Shown: in pieces, positions 7,334 through 9,429 of the stretch
How the letters are laid out: the number at the start of each line of letters is the position of its first letter
How positions within the stretch are numbered: the first letter of the stretch is position 1
From: Alphaproteobacteria bacterium
GTDB lineage: Bacteria; Pseudomonadota; Alphaproteobacteria; CACIAM-22H2
Reading direction: 5' to 3'
DNA: 9,429 bases
Assembly (NCBI GenBank): GCA_947500965.1
Contig: CANMWW010000049.1
Span: 1-9,429 of the forward strand
Program-made: the position numbers and the translations under genes
Notes under the pieces: model-generated
Told to the model about the DNA's origin: nothing
What the model saw: only the letters and a program-made list of their open reading frames with translations
The model's database searches: none

Positions 7334-7348
7334 TTCCGCCCCGCGAAA
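7334..7348. promoter_or_regulatory. Candidate operator, site 2 (14/15 match to site 1 reversed)
   Basis: The bases TTCCGCCCCGCGAAA differ at one position from the reverse complement of site 1, with centres 76 bp apart. The site starts 19 bp past the stop of the second MR-type gene and overlaps a hairpin arm, so one stretch may serve both DNA binding and RNA folding. At this base composition, GC-rich palindromes also arise by chance. Confidence 0.4.
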
Positions 7349-7358
7349 CCCGCGGGGC
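7338..7358 (-). terminator. 8-bp perfect hairpin just past the second MR-type gene
   Basis: GCCCCGCG (7338-7345) and CGCGGGGC (7351-7358) pair perfectly around a 5-base loop, 8 bp beyond the TGA at 7367-7369. There is no T-tract on the minus-strand side, so it may be a 3'-end stabiliser or Rho-dependent end rather than an intrinsic terminator. Confidence 0.35.
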
Positions 7359-7366
7359 CGGTCCGA

Positions 7367-8569
7367 TCACGCCTCCGTGGTGCGCCGCACGATGGCGTCC
7401 TTGCGCTTCGCGATGTCCGGCAGGAGCTTCGTGCCGAGGCCGGGCTTCGTCATCGGGTAGACCTCGCCCTTCTCGATGCGCGGCAGGTCGGTGACCAGGT
7501 CCTTGTACCAGCCGGTGTAGTAGGCGCGCACCGTCTCCTGGATCAGCGCGTTGGGGCAGTTGAGCGAAAGGTGGATCGAGGAGATCAGCGTGATCGGCCC
7601 CGTGCAGTCGTGCGGGGCGACCGGCAGGTGGTGCGCCTCGGCCATCGTCGCGATCTTCTTCGCCTCGCTGATGCCCCCGCACCAGGCGAGGTCCAGCATC
7701 ACGATGCCCGCGGCCTTCTTCGCCATGAGCTCGCGGAAGGCGTAGCGCGTCGCGAGCGTCTCGCTCGCGGTGATCGGGATGCGCGTGTACTGCGCGAGCT
7801 CGGCCACGGCGTCGAGGTTGTTCATCTTGACCGGGTCCTCGAACCAGAACGGCTCGAAGGGCTCGGCCGCGCGGAAGACCTGCTTGGCGCCGGTCAGGTT
7901 CCACAGCGAATGCAGCTCCAGCATGACGTCCATGCGGTTGCCTACCGCCTTGCGGATCTTCTCGAAGGGAGAGACCGCGCGCGCGAGCTGGTCGGCGCCC
8001 AGGTAGCAGCCATTGGTCGCCTCGGCCGCGTAGTCGAAAGGCCAGATCTTCATCGCCGTGATGCCCTGCTCCATCAGCGAATGGGCGAGCTCGTCGGCGC
8101 GGTTGAGGAACGCGTCGAGGTCCTCGTAGGGACCGGCCTTGCTGGCGAGGCCGAAATTGTCGGTGAGCTGGCCCTTGCTCGAGCGCACGTACTGGTAGCC
8201 GGCGCAGGTGTTGTAGATGCGGATCTTCGGGCGGCTGAGGCCGCCGAGCATCTGGTGGATCGGGTGCCCGACCGACTGGCCCCAGATGTCCCAGAGCGCG
8301 ATGTCGACCGCGGATGTGCCACGCATCTCGGCGCCCGGCCCGGCGAAGCCGAGGTAGTGGTTGCGCAGGACGTGGCTGATGCGGTCGATCTCGCGCGGGT
8401 CGCGCCCGATCAGCTGCGGCGCCGCGGTGCCGTGCAGGTAGGCGGCGGTCGCGTCGACGCCGAAGAAGCTCTCCCCGAGCCCGACGAGGCCCTCGTCGGT
8501 ATGCAGGTGGAGCCAGAGGATGTTGGGAAATTCCTCGAGTTGGATCGTCTCGACTGCGGTAATCTTCAT
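7367..8569 (-). CDS. Second enolase-superfamily (MR/MLE) enzyme, ELH-type active site
   Basis: This 400-residue enolase-superfamily enzyme is likely a sugar-acid dehydratase or related lyase. Metal-site residues are Glu218 (LELHSLW), Glu244 (WFEDP) and Glu270 (ASET). The Asp293/His320 dyad again has 27-residue spacing, and Glu345 (QET) lies 25 residues after the His, exactly as in the paralogue at 1307-2503. His220 sits two residues after the first ligand, as in DxH dehydratases. Lys174 (MKIWPFD) is at the barrel-strand lysine position. The first ligand is Glu rather than the usual Asp, which may mark a subfamily. The ATG starting MKITAVE has GGGGGAG upstream; 21 further in-frame codons would run across the divergent promoter. 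It is read toward the importer genes, 202 bp away, so a shared transcript is possible. The substrate is not resolved; overall sequence differs widely from the other paralogue, so it is not a recent duplicate. Confidence 0.87.
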   Translation of the reverse strand: MKITAVETIQLEEFPNILWLHLHTDEGLVGLGESFFGVDATAAYLHGTAAPQLIGRDPREIDRISHVLRNHYLGFAGPGAEMRGTSAVDIALWDIWGQSVGHPIHQMLGGLSRPKIRIYNTCAGYQYVRSSKGQLTDNFGLASKAGPYEDLDAFLNRADELAHSLMEQGITAMKIWPFDYAAEATNGCYLGADQLARAVSPFEKIRKAVGNRMDVMLELHSLWNLTGAKQVFRAAEPFEPFWFEDPVKMNNLDAVAELAQYTRIPITASETLATRYAFRELMAKKAAGIVMLDLAWCGGISEAKKIATMAEAHHLPVAPHDCTGPITLISSIHLSLNCPNALIQETVRAYYTGWYKDLVTDLPRIEKGEVYPMTKPGLGTKLLPDIAKRKDAIVRRTTEA

Positions 8570-8630
8570 GGCGTCTCCCCCGTGTCGCCGCTTCGGCGCG
8601 TGGGCGAAACATGCGGAGGAAAAGCCGGCC
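8570..8630. promoter_or_regulatory. Divergent intergenic region between two MR-type genes
   Basis: These 61 bases separate start codons facing apart. They carry a minus-strand Shine-Dalgarno (GGGGGAG, 8575-8581), a plus-strand one (GGAGGA, 8615-8620, ten bases before the ATG) and a perfect inverted repeat CGCCG-CTT-CGGCG at 8586-8598. The repeat is well placed to be an operator controlling both genes, but it is short and GC-rich. No clear -35/-10 boxes were found. Confidence 0.4.
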
Positions 8631-9429
8631 ATGGCAAGGACGACCGTCGAGTCCGTCGACTTCTTCTACCTCGCGATGCCGCGGATCGACGATGTCGGGG
8701 ACGGCAGCCAGGACGCCTGCGTCGTGCGCGTGGTCGCGGGCGGCAAGGTCGGCTGGGGCGAGTGCGAGGCATCGCCGCTGCCGTCGATCGCCGGCCTCGT
8801 CGCGCCGATGTCCCACAGCGCCTGCCACCCGGTGATGGCGTCGGTCGTCGGCGAGCCGCTCGAGACGCCCGACGACATCATGCGCATCGCCGCGAAGGTG
8901 CGCGCGCGCAGCGCCGACATGCTGCAGAGCTCGCATACGCTGTCCGGCATCGACATGGCCCTGTGGGACGTGCTCGGCAGGTTGCGCGACGAGCCCGCTT
9001 GGAAGCTCCTCGGCTGGAAGAAGTCCTATCCCAAGCTCCCCTACGCCTCGGTGCTGTTCGGCGACACGCCGCAGCAGACGCTAGAGAAGGCGCGCGCGAT
9101 CCGCGCGAAGGACTTCCGCGCCGCGAAGTTCGGCTGGGGTCCGTTCGGCACGAAGGACGCCCAGTACGACGCCGACCACCTCGTCGCCGCGCGAGAGGGC
9201 CTCGGGCCCGACGGCATCCTGCTGGTCGACGCGGGCACGATCTGGGTGGACGACGTCGAGCGTGCGGCGAAGTGCATCCCCGCGCTCGAGAAGACGCGCG
9301 CCACCTGGCTCGAGGAGCCGTTCATCTCGAGCGCGCTCGGCGCCTATGGCGAACTCGCCAAGGCCTCCGCCGGGCGCGTGCGCCTCGCCGGCGGGGAAGG
9401 CGCCCATGACTGGCACGTCGCGCGCAACA
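8631..9429 (+). CDS. Third enolase-superfamily (MR/MLE) enzyme, N-terminal 266 residues (runs off the window)
   Basis: The frame starting at ATG 8631 is open without a stop to the window end, giving 266 codons. It has an enolase N-terminal capping domain, with VGWGECEASPL at about 40-50 and SSHTLSGIDMALWDVLG at about 100-116. The barrel domain then begins. Lys166 (AAKFGWGPFG) occupies the base position on barrel strand 2. Metal ligands are Asp200 (LLVDAG), Glu228 (WLEEP) and Glu256 (GGEG), each 28 residues apart. The His/Asp catalytic dyad would lie beyond the window. There is no His two residues after the first ligand, unlike the other two paralogues, so the chemistry or substrate may differ. 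GGAGGA sits ten bases upstream of the ATG. It diverges from the second MR-type gene, with 61 bp between. Dehydratase, cycloisomerase and racemase roles all remain open. Confidence 0.88.
   Translation, partial: MARTTVESVDFFYLAMPRIDDVGDGSQDACVVRVVAGGKVGWGECEASPLPSIAGLVAPMSHSACHPVMASVVGEPLETPDDIMRIAAKVRARSADMLQSSHTLSGIDMALWDVLGRLRDEPAWKLLGWKKSYPKLPYASVLFGDTPQQTLEKARAIRAKDFRAAKFGWGPFGTKDAQYDADHLVAAREGLGPDGILLVDAGTIWVDDVERAAKCIPALEKTRATWLEEPFISSALGAYGELAKASAGRVRLAGGEGAHDWHVARN

Larger units (their letters stand above)
7165..7366. promoter_or_regulatory. 202-bp leader/promoter region of the importer operon
   Basis: This gap between the stop of the second MR-type gene and the binding-protein ATG is the longest intergenic stretch here. 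It holds the strong Shine-Dalgarno (7165-7174), two near-identical palindromic sites (7258-7272 and 7334-7348) and a hairpin (7338-7358). Near 7225-7236 is a further small inverted repeat, TCCG-TTAT-CGGA. I could not find a convincing sigma-70 -35/-10 pair. Its length and content suggest the importer has its own promoter even if some transcription reads through from upstream. Confidence 0.45.

Noticed and set aside
7161..8936. A 591-codon minus-strand frame spanning the second MR-type gene and its upstream region
   Set aside because: It is out of frame with the conserved enzyme and also antisense to the third enzyme's gene.
7208..9409. A 733-codon plus-strand open frame
   Set aside because: It runs antisense to the second MR-type gene and then in a wrong frame through the third, whose true frame shows enolase motifs. 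Its composition is Arg/Ala/Asp-rich with no recognisable motif.
1..9429. Mobile element, CRISPR array, tRNA or rRNA
   Set aside because: I saw no transposase or integrase-like reading frame, terminal repeats, spaced direct repeats or tRNA-like cloverleaf, and base composition looks even throughout.

Overview
This window is about 70% G+C by eye. It has strong Shine-Dalgarno sites, tight same-strand gene strings and Sec and Tat-like export signals, which suggests a high-GC proteobacterium. Alpha- or betaproteobacteria are the likeliest, but nothing here fixes the genus. I see no RNA genes, insertion sequences, CRISPR array or integration marks.

Layout, left to right: (1) Positions 1-2503, minus strand, form a three-gene operon read right to left: an enolase-superfamily (mandelate racemase/MR-type) dehydratase, a D-2-hydroxyacid dehydrogenase, and an HpcH/HpaI-type class II aldolase cut by the window edge. 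(2) Positions 2579-3673, plus strand: a short PhoD-like metallophosphoesterase with a Tat-like leader. It diverges from the first operon and converges on the next. (3) Positions 3692-7164, minus strand: a peptide/opine-type ABC importer (family 5 binding protein, DppB-like and DppC-like permeases) with no ATPase genes. (4) Positions 7367-8569, minus strand: a second, distinct MR-type enzyme. (5) Position 8631 to the window end, plus strand: a third MR-type enzyme, divergent from the second and running off the end.

The set reads as an acid-sugar or hydroxyacid uptake and breakdown locus. The importer would bring in a solute. One or more enolase-superfamily enzymes would dehydrate or isomerise an aldonate or aldarate to a 2-keto-3-deoxy acid. 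The aldolase would cleave that to pyruvate (or a similar keto acid) plus an aldehyde, and the dehydrogenase would act on a 2-keto/2-hydroxy acid intermediate or product. The family assignments rest on visible catalytic residues; the substrate and order of steps are inference.

Non-coding signals worth attention: two nearly identical 15-bp palindromic sites upstream of the binding-protein gene; a long GNRA-capped hairpin between the binding protein and first permease genes; a symmetric hairpin joining the two convergent stop codons near 3.68 kb; and two short divergent promoter regions at 2504-2578 and 8570-8630.
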